From an uncultured Flavobacteriaceae bacterium (GTDB taxonomy: Bacteria > Bacteroidota > Bacteroidia > Flavobacteriales > Flavobacteriaceae), in NCBI GenBank assembly GCA_947497145.1, contig CANMFQ010000011.1:62001-126000 (forward strand): DNA of 64,000 nucleotides, read 5' to 3'. This document shows positions 8,609 to 17,664 of the stretch, one piece after another. The translations under genes and the position numbers were made by a program. The notes beneath the pieces are model-generated. The model did no database searches, had not been told where the DNA came from, and saw only the letters and a list, made by a program, of their open reading frames with translations. The number at the start of each line of letters is the position of its first letter. Positions within the stretch are counted from its first letter, which is position 1.

Positions 8609-10315
8609 ATGAAAACAGCAACAAATTTTACTAGAATCCTACTTTTTACATTAATCGTAACACTAAGTTATAGTTGTAGTAATGACGACAACGAAACTAT
8701 CATTAATCTTCATGATGTGGAGGTTACAATCGATGAAAATCCCTCGGCAGGAGCAGTGGTTGGTACTGTTCAAAGTGATACTAATATTTCCTTGGTATTT
8801 AGCATCACTTCACAAACACCAAACGGTGCCCTAGAAATAAATGAAAACACAGGAGTATTAAGTGTTGCTGATGCTTCAGTATTTGATTATGAAACTAATC
8901 CTACTATTACAGCTATAATTGCAGCTGATAAAGCACAGAATAATGCTAGGGTAACCATTACCTTAAATAACATAAATGAATTAAGTTCTCAAGACTACAC
9001 CACCACTGTTGATGAAAACCCTACTAACGGCCAATCACTAGGAACAGTGCAAGCTAGTAGCGAAGGTGTGGTAAATTTCGGTATCACTTCACAAACACCT
9101 GAAGGAGCTTTAAATATAGACACTTCTACAGGAGAACTGACTGTTGCAGACGCTACTTTATTCGACTATGAAACTAATCCTACCATTACTGCTACTATTT
9201 CAGTAACTAGTTCAGGAAATATGCAAAGCCTAACCGCCACTATTACTTTAAATAATATAAGTGAACTGAGTGTACAAGACTATACCACCACTATTGATGA
9301 AAACCCTACTAACGGCCAATCACTAGGAACAGTGCAAGCTAGTAGCGAAGGTGTGGTAAATTTCGGTATCACTTCACAAACACCTGAAGGAGCTTTAAAT
9401 ATAGACACTTCTACAGGGGAACTGACCGTTGCAGACGCTACTTTATTCGACTATGAAACTAATCCTACCATTACTGCTACTATTTCAGTAACTAGTTCAG
9501 GAAATATGCAAAGCCTAACCGCCACTATTAATCTAAACAATATAAGTGAACTGAGTGCTCAAAACTATACCACCACTATTGATGAAAACCCTACTAACGG
9601 GCAATCACTAGGAAGTATTCAGGCAAATGGAGAGGGGACACTAAGTTATAGCATTTCATCTCAAACACCTTCTAATGCGGTAAGTATTGATGCTACAACA
9701 GGAGAACTCACTGTTGCCGACGCTACTCTATTCGATTATGAAACTAACCCTACTATTACAGCGACTATTTCAATAACTAATTCAGTAAATACGCAAACTG
9801 TTACTGCTACAATTAATTTGAGCGATTTGAATGAGATTGGAGAGTTTAAATTTGGAGGTATTATTTTTTGGATTAATGCTAGTGGAGACGAAGGTTTGGT
9901 ACTAGCACTTACTAACCAAGCTACTAATAATTCCTCTTGGGGATGTGCTGGCACTATAACCGGAGCAACCGGAACCGCCATAGGCACAGGGCAAACAAAT
10001 ACAACTATGATAGTTTCTAATGGTTGCGATATCTCTGGTAGTGCAGCAGAACTTGCACATAACCTTAGTTTGGAGGGCTACAACGATTGGTTTTTACCAA
10101 GTGCTAATGCATTAATTGAAGTGTACAACAATTCAACTAGTATAAGTTCAGCGCTGAGTGCTAATGGAGGAGATAGTCTTTCACCGTCCTATTGGAGTTC
10201 TACTGAAATTGATGATTATAATGCTGGCCTTATTAACTTAAACGGAGAGACATTACCTGTCACTAAATCAACTCCTTATTTTGCAACTAGAGCTGTAAGA
10301 GCTTGGACTGATTAG
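8609..10315 (+). CDS. repeat-containing surface lipoprotein with C-terminal DUF1566/Lcl-like domain
   Basis: SPII lipoprotein of 568 residues (lipobox LSYSC, Cys23). Four tandem cadherin-like modules of about 95 residues follow. Each starts with a motif like TTVDENPTNGQSLGT and ends with a motif like TLFDYETNPTITATIS. Copies two and three are almost identical in DNA. The C-terminal 160 residues carry FGGIIFWINASGDEGLVLA, NDWFLPSANALIEV, YWSSTEID and AVRAW, the hallmarks of the DUF1566/Lcl C-terminal fold. It is probably an adhesin or carbohydrate-contacting surface protein. It sits between two homologous segments (7915-8481 and 10560-10760), so it may have been inserted or bracketed by a duplication (inference). 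Confidence 0.88.
   Translation: MKTATNFTRILLFTLIVTLSYSCSNDDNETIINLHDVEVTIDENPSAGAVVGTVQSDTNISLVFSITSQTPNGALEINENTGVLSVADASVFDYETNPTITAIIAADKAQNNARVTITLNNINELSSQDYTTTVDENPTNGQSLGTVQASSEGVVNFGITSQTPEGALNIDTSTGELTVADATLFDYETNPTITATISVTSSGNMQSLTATITLNNISELSVQDYTTTIDENPTNGQSLGTVQASSEGVVNFGITSQTPEGALNIDTSTGELTVADATLFDYETNPTITATISVTSSGNMQSLTATINLNNISELSAQNYTTTIDENPTNGQSLGSIQANGEGTLSYSISSQTPSNAVSIDATTGELTVADATLFDYETNPTITATISITNSVNTQTVTATINLSDLNEIGEFKFGGIIFWINASGDEGLVLALTNQATNNSSWGCAGTITGATGTAIGTGQTNTTMIVSNGCDISGSAAELAHNLSLEGYNDWFLPSANALIEVYNNSTSISSALSANGGDSLSPSYWSSTEIDDYNAGLINLNGETLPVTKSTPYFATRAVRAWTD
8993..9860 (+). repeat. in-gene tandem repeat, 285-bp period
   Basis: Equivalent points (GATGAAAACCC) fall at 9011, 9296 and 9581, giving an exact 285-bp (95-codon) spacing. 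A more diverged first module lies 279 bp earlier (8732). Modules starting at about 8993 and 9278 are nearly identical over almost their full length, which suggests recent copying or gene conversion. Copy number could change by slippage or recombination. Confidence 0.9.
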
Positions 10316-10362
10316 TAAATAATGTCTGGTCGGAAATGGACGAACCAAACACAACAACCAAC

Positions 10363-10760
10363 AATAATATCATCAATATTGTAGACATCGGTATTATTGA
10401 GAAAAACGCTTCCAACCAAGTGTTGAACTGACTTATGGGTATTCCTATTCTTAATCTGGGGGTAATTATGTATCAGTATGTCTTAAAAACATATTGACTA
10501 AGCGATGGGCAGATGCTGTTTATTTTACATTTAGAGCGATGTTTTGTTGGTTACATAAATTGGTTGAAACGTCTATTAAAACATTACAAAACGAGAAACA
10601 AATTGAAGCCCCAAGCTTACAAATGGCTACTATAAAGTTTACTAAAAATGGTGATCTCGTCAAAACTGAATACTTGGTAATGCTTCAACCAAAAAACGGC
10701 GGAACAACATTCACTTTTAGCTATAAACTAAATGGTGATTTAATTAAAATGGACTATTAA
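10363..10760 (+). pseudogene. chimeric pseudogene: DUF3137 fragment fused to lipoprotein tail
   Basis: The left part (10363-10556) translates with two in-frame stops and a frame change as NIVDIGIIEKN, IPILNLGVIMYQYVLK and FTFRAMFCWL. These match NIADIGFAEEN, IPLLNSLVVMYQYVFK and FTFRGMFCWL of the intact DUF3137 protein at 16476-17564, in the same order and spacing. From about 10560 the sequence switches to a near-perfect copy of the last 66 codons of the lipoprotein gene at 7915-8481 (LVETSIKTLQNEKQIEA to KLNGDLIKMDY). An 88-codon ORF (10494-10760) spans the join but is probably not a working gene. Confidence 0.8.
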
Positions 10761-10802
10761 ATGCTTGTATGATAATGAATCTAGATAAATCCTCAAAAAA
10801 AA

Positions 10803-12014
10803 ATGAATATGAATATAAATAGCTCGTATTACCCCTCAACTCAATCCCAACATACTGTTACAAAGCAAGATGAAAAATGGGATGAAGCGCTGTTGCTTTT
10901 CAAAAACAAGCAATACGCTAGTATTTTGCCTACGCTATTGGATTATGTAAATCCTATTTTACAAAGTAAAAAGACAGCAAACACGTATCAAATTGCACAC
11001 GGTTCGGTAGTGGTACACATTACACAAACGGAAGAAGAACTGAATATTGAATGTCCTTTTTTGAATATTGAAAACGCAAAGCAAGTGCCTTTAATGCGAA
11101 GACTGTTAGAACTGCGAATGTATCCTTTAAATCTTACCAATATCAGTTTAAAAAACAACTTGGTGTATTTTACATTTTCATCGCCTTTAAGCTTGTGTGA
11201 ACCGTATAAAATTTACAATGTACTCAGAGAAATATGCTACTATGCCGATAGTTATGATGATGAATTTATAGAAAAGTTTAATGCCGCTCACCTTCAAGAG
11301 CCTAAAGTAATTCCGTTTGAAGCCACTCTCAAAGAAGAGGTTTACAGCAATTATATAACGATGATAGCTGATGGGATAAATCGGTTTAACGAATACCTTG
11401 AAAACAGACAGCACAACAATGCTTTTTACACGTTAAATTACACATTTAAAAAAATTGATTTTTACGCATCACCTCAAGGGTATTTACGTAGTATCATAGA
11501 AAAATCTGTCAATGCACTTTTTGACAGAAATACACCATTTCAGCAGCGACTTTTAAATGGAAAGACCAATTTAGAAAAGCTACAAAACTATCCTAAAGAA
11601 GCGGTTTTAGAAAGCTTGTATCAAATAGAAGTATTTATACCGCATAAATACAGTTGTAAAAAAGAAAACATTAGAGAACAATGGGAAGAAAGCTATGAAG
11701 AAGTGCAAACACTAATAGAACAGTTGAAATATGAAGCCGCTAGCAATCAAATGCTCTCCCTTTTTTACAGTATGTTTTATTACCATTTGGTAGATGAAAG
11801 CATCAGCAAGCCAATAACGGATGCATTATCCCAGTCCAGCGGATTACCTTGGAATCAGGCAGCACCTATATTGCTTAAAGGAATGCAGGGCATTATGGAA
11901 GATGCTATTTTTAATAATGACTTTGGGATGGATTTATCCAAAATAATGGGCGAACAAATGCAGCAATCTATGGCAATGATGCAACAAATGATGGCTAACT
12001 TTAAAACCAATTAA
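10803..12014 (+). CDS. uncharacterised 403-residue cytoplasmic protein
   Basis: I do not recognise a named family. There is no signal peptide or membrane segment. Residues about 30-170 (KTANTYQIAHGSVVVHI, VPLMRRLLELRMYPLNLTNI) suggest a secretion-chaperone/YbjN-like alpha-beta fold, but this is only an impression of pattern. The C-terminus is Met/Gln-rich (MGEQMQQSMAMMQQMMANF) and may be a helical assembly segment. It ends 3 bp before the ATG of the HtrA-like protease, which itself has a possible YbjN-like C-terminal region, so the two very likely act together. Confidence 0.78.
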   Translation: MNMNINSSYYPSTQSQHTVTKQDEKWDEALLLFKNKQYASILPTLLDYVNPILQSKKTANTYQIAHGSVVVHITQTEEELNIECPFLNIENAKQVPLMRRLLELRMYPLNLTNISLKNNLVYFTFSSPLSLCEPYKIYNVLREICYYADSYDDEFIEKFNAAHLQEPKVIPFEATLKEEVYSNYITMIADGINRFNEYLENRQHNNAFYTLNYTFKKIDFYASPQGYLRSIIEKSVNALFDRNTPFQQRLLNGKTNLEKLQNYPKEAVLESLYQIEVFIPHKYSCKKENIREQWEESYEEVQTLIEQLKYEAASNQMLSLFYSMFYYHLVDESISKPITDALSQSSGLPWNQAAPILLKGMQGIMEDAIFNNDFGMDLSKIMGEQMQQSMAMMQQMMANFKTN

Positions 12015-12017
12015 CTA

Positions 12018-13091
12018 ATGAACATACTTAATAATATAGAAGCATCTGTTTTTAAAATAAACACTTCTAATGGCTCTGGAACAGGTTTTTATAGTACCAA
12101 ACATCAAGTTGTTATAACCAATTACCACGTTATAGCAGGTTGTTTAACGGTAAGTATAGAAACACAGGATAAAACTAGATATTTAGCATCAGTCTGCTAC
12201 ATAAACCCGGGTAAAGATATTGCTTTTTTAAAGGTTGATAACTTGCCTAAACTTGAACAGTCTGTAGCTACAGAACACAATACCATAACCCGTTCGAGAG
12301 ATAAAATTTTAGTAATGGGTTACCCTTTTGGAATGCCTTTTACCATAACCGAGGGGATTGTATCTAATCCTCAGCAAACCATTGAGGGAAACAATTTTAT
12401 ACAAACCGATGCAGCCATAAACCCTGGAAATAGTGGCGGGCCTGTAATTAATGAAAAAGGCGAACTGATTGGTGTGGTCACCTCCAAATTTTCCAATGCC
12501 GACAATATGGGATTTGCTATTCCTATAGCGTTGCTTCGAGAGGAGCTTGCCATTGTTAACAACCTTTCGGACAGCGTTACTATTGGTTGTGGAAGTTGCA
12601 ATGGTTTAATTTTAGAACAGGTTGCTTATTGCCCGAATTGCGGTAGTGATATAGACGAAAATTTATTTAAAGAACAGCCGCTTTCAGAGTTTAGTTTAAA
12701 AATAGAAACAGCCATCCAAAAGTTAGGAATCGACCCAGTATTAGCACGTACAGGAAGGGAATGCTGGTATTTCCACCAAGGCAGTGCCGAAATCAGGCTA
12801 TTTGTTTACGATAATAATTATTTGTTTGCAACATCGCCTCTTAATAAGTTGCCCCGCAAAAATTTAGAAGATATTTATGAATATATGCTTACTACAGATT
12901 TTGGTGAGCATCGACTGTCTGTATCCGATAATCAAATATTCTTGTCTTACAGGGTACATATTAGTGATTTGTATTCAGATTACGAAGCTACTGTATTGAA
13001 TAATATCACTCAATTGGCATTAAAAGCTGATGAATTGGACGATATATTTGTGAATGATTTTGGAGCTCAAATGACTGTATACAGTAAATGA
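12018..13091 (+). CDS. HtrA-like (S1C) serine protease with zinc ribbon, no signal peptide
   Basis: Trypsin-fold protease of 357 residues. All three catalytic residues are in place: His37 (ITNYHVIAG), Asp67 (NPGKDIAFLKV) and Ser139 (NPGNSGGPV). The usual DegP/HtrA signal peptide and PDZ domains are missing. A four-cysteine zinc ribbon follows (CGSCNGLILEQVAYCPNCG, about 191-209), then a C-terminal alpha/beta domain (about 225-345) that may be YbjN-like. The lack of an export signal and the presence of a Cys4 ribbon point to the cytoplasm, unusual for this protease family. It is tightly coupled to the 403-residue gene upstream. The substrate is unknown. Confidence 0.88.
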   Translation: MNILNNIEASVFKINTSNGSGTGFYSTKHQVVITNYHVIAGCLTVSIETQDKTRYLASVCYINPGKDIAFLKVDNLPKLEQSVATEHNTITRSRDKILVMGYPFGMPFTITEGIVSNPQQTIEGNNFIQTDAAINPGNSGGPVINEKGELIGVVTSKFSNADNMGFAIPIALLREELAIVNNLSDSVTIGCGSCNGLILEQVAYCPNCGSDIDENLFKEQPLSEFSLKIETAIQKLGIDPVLARTGRECWYFHQGSAEIRLFVYDNNYLFATSPLNKLPRKNLEDIYEYMLTTDFGEHRLSVSDNQIFLSYRVHISDLYSDYEATVLNNITQLALKADELDDIFVNDFGAQMTVYSK

Positions 13092-13110
13092 TTAGCGATA
13101 AAACAATAAA

Positions 13111-13250
13111 ATGAAACTTTCGAACCTAAAAACAATTATAACTCTGGCTTTTGTTAGTGTATTTATAGCTTGTAAAAGTGTAAAAACGATACTGCCGATT
13201 ATTCTGAAGCCCCTTTATATGCGATAAAAATCACAAAAAGCATAAAATGA
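13111..13250 (+). pseudogene. small lipoprotein gene with one-base deletion
   Basis: An ORF starting at 13111 encodes a clear lipoprotein signal (FVSVFIACKSVK) but leaves frame in the A tract after GTA and stops at 13225-13227. With one extra A in that tract the reading continues NDTADYSEAPLYAIKITK to a TGA at 13248-13250. The deletion may be real, a phase-variable tract, or an assembly or read error. Even when repaired it is only about 46 residues, so the gene may also be truncated. Confidence 0.5.
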
Positions 13251-13260
13251 AGTAAGACCA

Positions 13261-14259
13261 ATGGAATTGACTTTTGAACTTAAAATAGTTATTGTTGCTG
13301 CACTCTTAGGAAGTTTTTTACTTCTTATGATATTGCGTTTCAAACAAAAAATAGCTAGCATAATTCTATGCTTCTTATCAGTCATTTTTTTGTTGGGAAC
13401 TGGATTTTATTTTTACACAGAATTTACATCCTATCAAAAAAGATTACCAAAAGCGCCCCTTAGCCAAGATGTAAACACAACGGATGATGTAAACACAAAT
13501 AAAGAAGAAATCCCTATAGCCACAACGATTATTGAGGATAATAAGGGTTTAAAATCTTTGTTGTTTTTTATGAGCTATCGAAACGATTTAAACGGTTATG
13601 AACATTTTTTGTATAATCTTCTTGAGGGTGATTTGGAGGTAGGTGTTTCCTACCTACACACCTTACAGTATGAAGTTCAGGAAGCCTTACGCAAAAAAGA
13701 ATATAGCGAAGCCTATTGGAACACCGTATTACCTGTAGCTTTTAAATACAATGCCGAAACGCAAGAGTATGGCAGACTCAATTATGACTTGATGTACTTA
13801 ATTCCGTCTCCTAACGATAATGTAATCGAAAACGACTATGGCGATTTATCCAAGGCCGAAAATTATAACTACTTCGAAAAAGAGATGCAAGAAGTATATA
13901 TTTACGATAAAATAAAAACCTTTGATAGGTCAAGTGCTAACTTACGGGCTTTCTGGATGTCTAACAAAGCGTTTGTTTATACGTTTTTAACCTCAAAAAA
14001 ATACAATATACTGTGTAAAAAAGTAGTCGATGACTTGATTACTGTTCACGATACGATTGTAGCCACGCCCAACTATAGGTATTTTTATAAAAGACATAAT
14101 ATCTCGGATACTATCTTTCTTAGTTATCCTTCAAAACAATTTACCCATTCTTATAGTTATTCATGGCCATTTAGTTTTTGGGACAGGCGATTTGCCGAGC
14201 AAAATGATGCCGTTGTTTATGATATTTTAAAAGAAATCCAAAACCATTATAACGATTAA
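13261..14259 (+). CDS. membrane protein of unknown function, paralogue of next gene
   Basis: 332 residues with two N-terminal membrane segments (about 9-27 and 33-52) and a large soluble C-terminal part rich in Tyr, Asn and Asp. No known family is recognised. The C-terminus, FWDRRFAEQNDAVVYDILKE, closely matches FWKRRMIEKNDTIIYKILNE at the end of the downstream gene, so the two are tandem paralogues or share a C-terminal domain. Only 3 bp separate the genes. They sit inside the LemA/DUF3137 cluster and are probably co-transcribed with it. Confidence 0.78.
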   Translation: MELTFELKIVIVAALLGSFLLLMILRFKQKIASIILCFLSVIFLLGTGFYFYTEFTSYQKRLPKAPLSQDVNTTDDVNTNKEEIPIATTIIEDNKGLKSLLFFMSYRNDLNGYEHFLYNLLEGDLEVGVSYLHTLQYEVQEALRKKEYSEAYWNTVLPVAFKYNAETQEYGRLNYDLMYLIPSPNDNVIENDYGDLSKAENYNYFEKEMQEVYIYDKIKTFDRSSANLRAFWMSNKAFVYTFLTSKKYNILCKKVVDDLITVHDTIVATPNYRYFYKRHNISDTIFLSYPSKQFTHSYSYSWPFSFWDRRFAEQNDAVVYDILKEIQNHYND

Positions 14260-14262
14260 CCA

Positions 14263-15045
14263 ATGAAAAAAATCAGTATTAGCTTAGTAATATTAGGGTT
14301 AGGCTTTGTATGTTGTGCTTATTTTTTTTCACAAAAATCAGCAAGGTTAATTGATGAAGGTTATTTTGATAGCCAACGGTTGAACAATCATCTTATTGAT
14401 CAACAGTTGAAATTAAAAAAACGTTTATTAGAAGAATTAAAAGAGGATCGAAACCTAAATTACCAAAACATAGAGATCGATAAAGATCAATATTACACAT
14501 TCATTAAACCCTGTATTAATCGCTATCAGAAAAGTGAGCAAGTATCAGAAGATTGTGCTAAGTATTTGATGAATTTGGTAGTTGAAGATTTTAAAGAATT
14601 AGGGGTAATTAATGCGATAATTGGATCGTGTATAAACTTTGAATTCCAAACGTATAGATATTCGTTCTTAGAAAATCTGTTTTCAGAAAGCGCATCATTA
14701 CAGGAGAAAGTAGCGCTCGCTTTTTTAAATAAATATCGCGACCCGAAGCTTTTGGAAGAAGCATATTACAAGTATAAAGACATCTTGTTTTCAAAAGTAT
14801 CTAAAACTATGTACGAAAAGATTTTTGAAGCAAAAATTAATGACTGTCTTTCTGCGTATCAAGAAATAGCAAGTCAAAAAGATACTGACGCTTTCTTTGA
14901 GGATATATATTTCAGGGCAGACTCTCAATATTTACACGCAAAATATTGGAACTATACCTTTTGGAAACGAAGAATGATTGAAAAAAACGATACGATTATA
15001 TATAAAATTTTAAATGAAATAAAACACCATTATCAATCTATTTAA
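14263..15045 (+). CDS. membrane-anchored protein of unknown function
   Basis: 260 residues with one N-terminal hydrophobic segment (about 4-23, LVILGLGFVCCAYFF), probably a membrane anchor or uncleaved signal. The rest is soluble and mainly helical. The last 30 residues (motif FWxRRxxExND followed by YxILxEIxxHY) are shared with the upstream 332-residue protein. It ends 42 bp before lemA. No enzymatic motif is visible. Confidence 0.75.
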   Translation: MKKISISLVILGLGFVCCAYFFSQKSARLIDEGYFDSQRLNNHLIDQQLKLKKRLLEELKEDRNLNYQNIEIDKDQYYTFIKPCINRYQKSEQVSEDCAKYLMNLVVEDFKELGVINAIIGSCINFEFQTYRYSFLENLFSESASLQEKVALAFLNKYRDPKLLEEAYYKYKDILFSKVSKTMYEKIFEAKINDCLSAYQEIASQKDTDAFFEDIYFRADSQYLHAKYWNYTFWKRRMIEKNDTIIYKILNEIKHHYQSI

Positions 15046-15087
15046 GTCTTAAAGTAATGATACTAAAAATTTAAAAAACCAACCGCT

Positions 15088-15654
15088 ATGGGAACAATAA
15101 CCATCATTAGCATTTTGGTAGCAGCCATTGTTGTAATTGGTTTTATCCTTATCAACAATCAAATTATTGCCAAGAAAAACCAAATGGCACAGGCCTTTGG
15201 AAGCATTGAAATTTATCTCAAAAAACGCTTCGACTTACTGCCAAACTTAGCCGCAATGCTCAACAAATATATGGCTCACGAAAAAGACATCCTTCTAAAA
15301 GTTACCGAACTCCGCAGTCAAATAGAGCAAGCAAACGAACCTAAAGAAAAAATTGAAGCCTCCAACCAATTGACCACACTAATGGGCGGACTCAATATTA
15401 ATACAGAAAGTTATCCCGATTTAAAAGCCGACAAACAGTTTCTGAATCTTCAATACGAACTCAGCGAAATGGAAGACCAAATTTCGGCTGCACGACGCGC
15501 CTTTAATGCAGCCGTGACCAGCTATAATAACCAAATACAAATGTTTCCTGCATCTCTAGTGGCAGGAATAAGAAAAGATAGTGCAGCAACGCTTCTTGAC
15601 ATTCCTAAAGCACAGCAAAAAGAAATTAACTTAAATGAATTATTAAACAACTAA
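15088..15654 (+). CDS. lemA: LemA family protein
   Basis: 188 residues, the normal length. One N-terminal membrane helix (about 3-22) is followed by the family signature QMAQAFGSIEIYLKKRFDLL and LPNLAAMLNKYMAHEKDIL. A helical bundle then carries AARRAFNAAVTSYNNQIQMFP. The LemA fold is a cytoplasmic four-helix bundle tethered to the membrane; its role is poorly known. LemA genes often neighbour DUF3137 genes, as here (with DUF1266 between them), which supports a membrane-linked complex. Confidence 0.95.
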   Translation: MGTITIISILVAAIVVIGFILINNQIIAKKNQMAQAFGSIEIYLKKRFDLLPNLAAMLNKYMAHEKDILLKVTELRSQIEQANEPKEKIEASNQLTTLMGGLNINTESYPDLKADKQFLNLQYELSEMEDQISAARRAFNAAVTSYNNQIQMFPASLVAGIRKDSAATLLDIPKAQQKEINLNELLNN

Positions 15655-15665
15655 ACAAGACACTT

Positions 15666-16472
15666 ATGCAAATGTTCGAAAATTTACCTTGGTACAGCTA
15701 TGTGATACTAGCTCTAGCCTTAGTTAGTTATGCTTATAAATACTTTAGCAAGGCCAAAGAAGGCTATGATGAAGCAATGCCTAATGCCAAGTTTAAAAGT
15801 AATCCCGAAAGCACATTAAGTAAACAACAATTGTTTTCCATTGCGCTTTACACGCCGATTGCCGAATGGTGGGGTGCGCATACCAACACCCTTACTTTTT
15901 TAAATGCTAAAAAAATTAAACCTTACTTAGAAGGCTGGTATATTAACACTCCAGAAGGTTATTGGGATTTAACCAACTACTTTATGAAAGAAGGCAGACG
16001 TTGGTATTTTGATGGAATAACCGAAATACAAAATACTCAACCTGAAACCGATTGGAATCACTTAATGCAACAAAAATTTGGCAATAACGACCGTGCACAA
16101 CGCTATTTTGAGGTTCTAAAAAACAAGACAGTACTCAACGAATTAAAACAATTGGGCATTTTCACCTTCGACTCCGAAATAGAAATTGGCGTGGTGGGTT
16201 ACGATGCGGCAATGCTTGTAGGACAAGCTCGAAAAGCTTTTACTGCTGGCATTATTTCAGAAGAAGAAGCTTGGAAGGTTATTAATTTTGCTCGTGATTT
16301 GGCTGTTCAACAATTTAATTCGTGGGACGATTTTGGCAAAAGTTTTATCCTTGGCTTTGCCTTGGATATGAAAGCCGATTATAAAGAATACCGAAAAGAA
16401 GTGTTTCATATATACCAACAAGTAACCGAACATCCTAACAGCCCTTGGAACACCATACAATGGCCTAATTAA
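15666..16472 (+). CDS. DUF1266 domain protein
   Basis: 268 residues with one N-terminal membrane segment (about 8-22). The C-terminal region (about 150-265) matches the DUF1266 pattern: GYDAAMLVGQARKAFTAGII, SEEEAWKVI and NSWDDFGKSFILGFALDM. DUF1266 proteins are uncharacterised and are often found near membrane or secretion-linked genes. It starts 11 bp after lemA and ends 3 bp before the DUF3137 gene, so all three are probably one operon. Confidence 0.85.
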   Translation: MQMFENLPWYSYVILALALVSYAYKYFSKAKEGYDEAMPNAKFKSNPESTLSKQQLFSIALYTPIAEWWGAHTNTLTFLNAKKIKPYLEGWYINTPEGYWDLTNYFMKEGRRWYFDGITEIQNTQPETDWNHLMQQKFGNNDRAQRYFEVLKNKTVLNELKQLGIFTFDSEIEIGVVGYDAAMLVGQARKAFTAGIISEEEAWKVINFARDLAVQQFNSWDDFGKSFILGFALDMKADYKEYRKEVFHIYQQVTEHPNSPWNTIQWPN

Positions 16473-16475
16473 ACA

Positions 16476-17564
16476 ATGGAAGCTAGCAATTTACATAAGG
16501 TATATACCGAAGTTAGCAAGGCGCTTTCTGAAATTAACACCAAACGAAAACGCAGCTTATTTTTTCAAAAAATAATGTGGTGCCTCACTGGGGTCTATTT
16601 GGTATTTATGATAGTGTTTTTGTTTTCCAACAACATTCCAACTTCCGAAGGCTCATTTTTCAGTTTTCTTAGGTTGTTTAAGGCTTCTACCACCAATCCT
16701 TACGCCAATCTATATCCTGTTTTAGGGCTAATGGTTTTGCTTTATCCTAGCACCATTTTATTTGCACGTGCCTTTCAGAAATTCAAAACACAAGAAGCAC
16801 AAACTATGGCTAAAATGGTTAGGCAGCTTTTTCCTATGGTAGAGTTTACACAGGGTGCTGTAGCTCCTAAAAATGAAATCGTACAAAGCAAACTCTTTGC
16901 TTGGATTAAGAAAGATTCGCCAATATATAGCTTTGGGCAAATACGAAGTCACTCAAACCAACTACAAATTAACATCGCCGATATTGGATTTGCAGAAGAG
17001 AACCTTAGCAACAAAATAACAGGAATACTTGCGAATATACCCTTGCTCAACAGTCTTGTGGTAATGTATCAATATGTTTTTAAAAATATCGTAGAAAACA
17101 AATCGACTGACAACCTAAATTTTACGTTTCGAGGAATGTTTTGCTGGCTCAAATTCAATAAAAAACTGAATGGACATACCGTAGTCCTTACCAATAACCA
17201 ACACGAAAAATTAAATCGCTTTTTTAGCAGTCATTTCAAGCAAGAGCAACGCATCCATCTGGAAGACCCTCGATTTACCGATGCTTTCATCGTTTATAGC
17301 ACCGACCAAGTAGAGGCACGCTATGTATTATCGACTGCTATTATGGAGCGCATTGTGGCTTTAAAAGCAGTATTTAATCAGCCTATTTTAGTGTCTTTTC
17401 AACATCATCAACTATATTTAGCTGTGCAAAATGAACACGGACTGTTTTCGTTTCCTTCGGGAAATCTTAATAAAATAAAGGTAGTTAAAGCATTGGCTGC
17501 CGACATTGAAACCGCTTTGCATATTTCCGAACATTTAAATCTAAAATCTAATGAAACTCATTAA
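16476..17564 (+). CDS. DUF3137 family membrane protein
   Basis: 362 residues with two membrane segments (about 30-50 and 78-95). The DUF3137 core has FTFRGMFCWLKFNKKLNG, HTVVLTNN and a region with LEDPRFTDAFIVYSTDQVEA. The family is uncharacterised and commonly lies next to LemA, as in this cluster. A decayed partial copy of this gene is found 6 kb upstream (10363-10556). The stop overlaps a short downstream ORF by 14 bp. Confidence 0.88.
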   Translation: MEASNLHKVYTEVSKALSEINTKRKRSLFFQKIMWCLTGVYLVFMIVFLFSNNIPTSEGSFFSFLRLFKASTTNPYANLYPVLGLMVLLYPSTILFARAFQKFKTQEAQTMAKMVRQLFPMVEFTQGAVAPKNEIVQSKLFAWIKKDSPIYSFGQIRSHSNQLQINIADIGFAEENLSNKITGILANIPLLNSLVVMYQYVFKNIVENKSTDNLNFTFRGMFCWLKFNKKLNGHTVVLTNNQHEKLNRFFSSHFKQEQRIHLEDPRFTDAFIVYSTDQVEARYVLSTAIMERIVALKAVFNQPILVSFQHHQLYLAVQNEHGLFSFPSGNLNKIKVVKALAADIETALHISEHLNLKSNETH

Positions 17565-17664
17565 ACTATTAAAATACGGCTGCCTTTCAATAGGACTTTT
17601 TTGCTTAATGGGTAGTAAAAACTCCGTGAGCCAACAACCTCGTGCCGAAACCAAAGAAAGATGA
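17551..17664 (+). CDS. short signal-peptide-bearing ORF
   Basis: 37 codons starting at an ATG inside the end of the DUF3137 gene and ending in an ATGA overlap with the next gene at 17661. The product begins with a hydrophobic leader (YGCLSIGLFCLMGS) followed by a short polar tail. The tight overlaps on both sides suggest it may be translated as part of the operon, or be the remnant of a longer lipoprotein. No family is recognised. Confidence 0.4.
   Translation: MKLIKLLKYGCLSIGLFCLMGSKNSVSQQPRAETKER

Noticed and set aside
10494-10760. 88-codon ORF as a real gene
   Set aside because: It spans the join of two gene fragments and its 5' part is out of frame with the DUF3137 remnant. It is better explained as a chimeric pseudogene.
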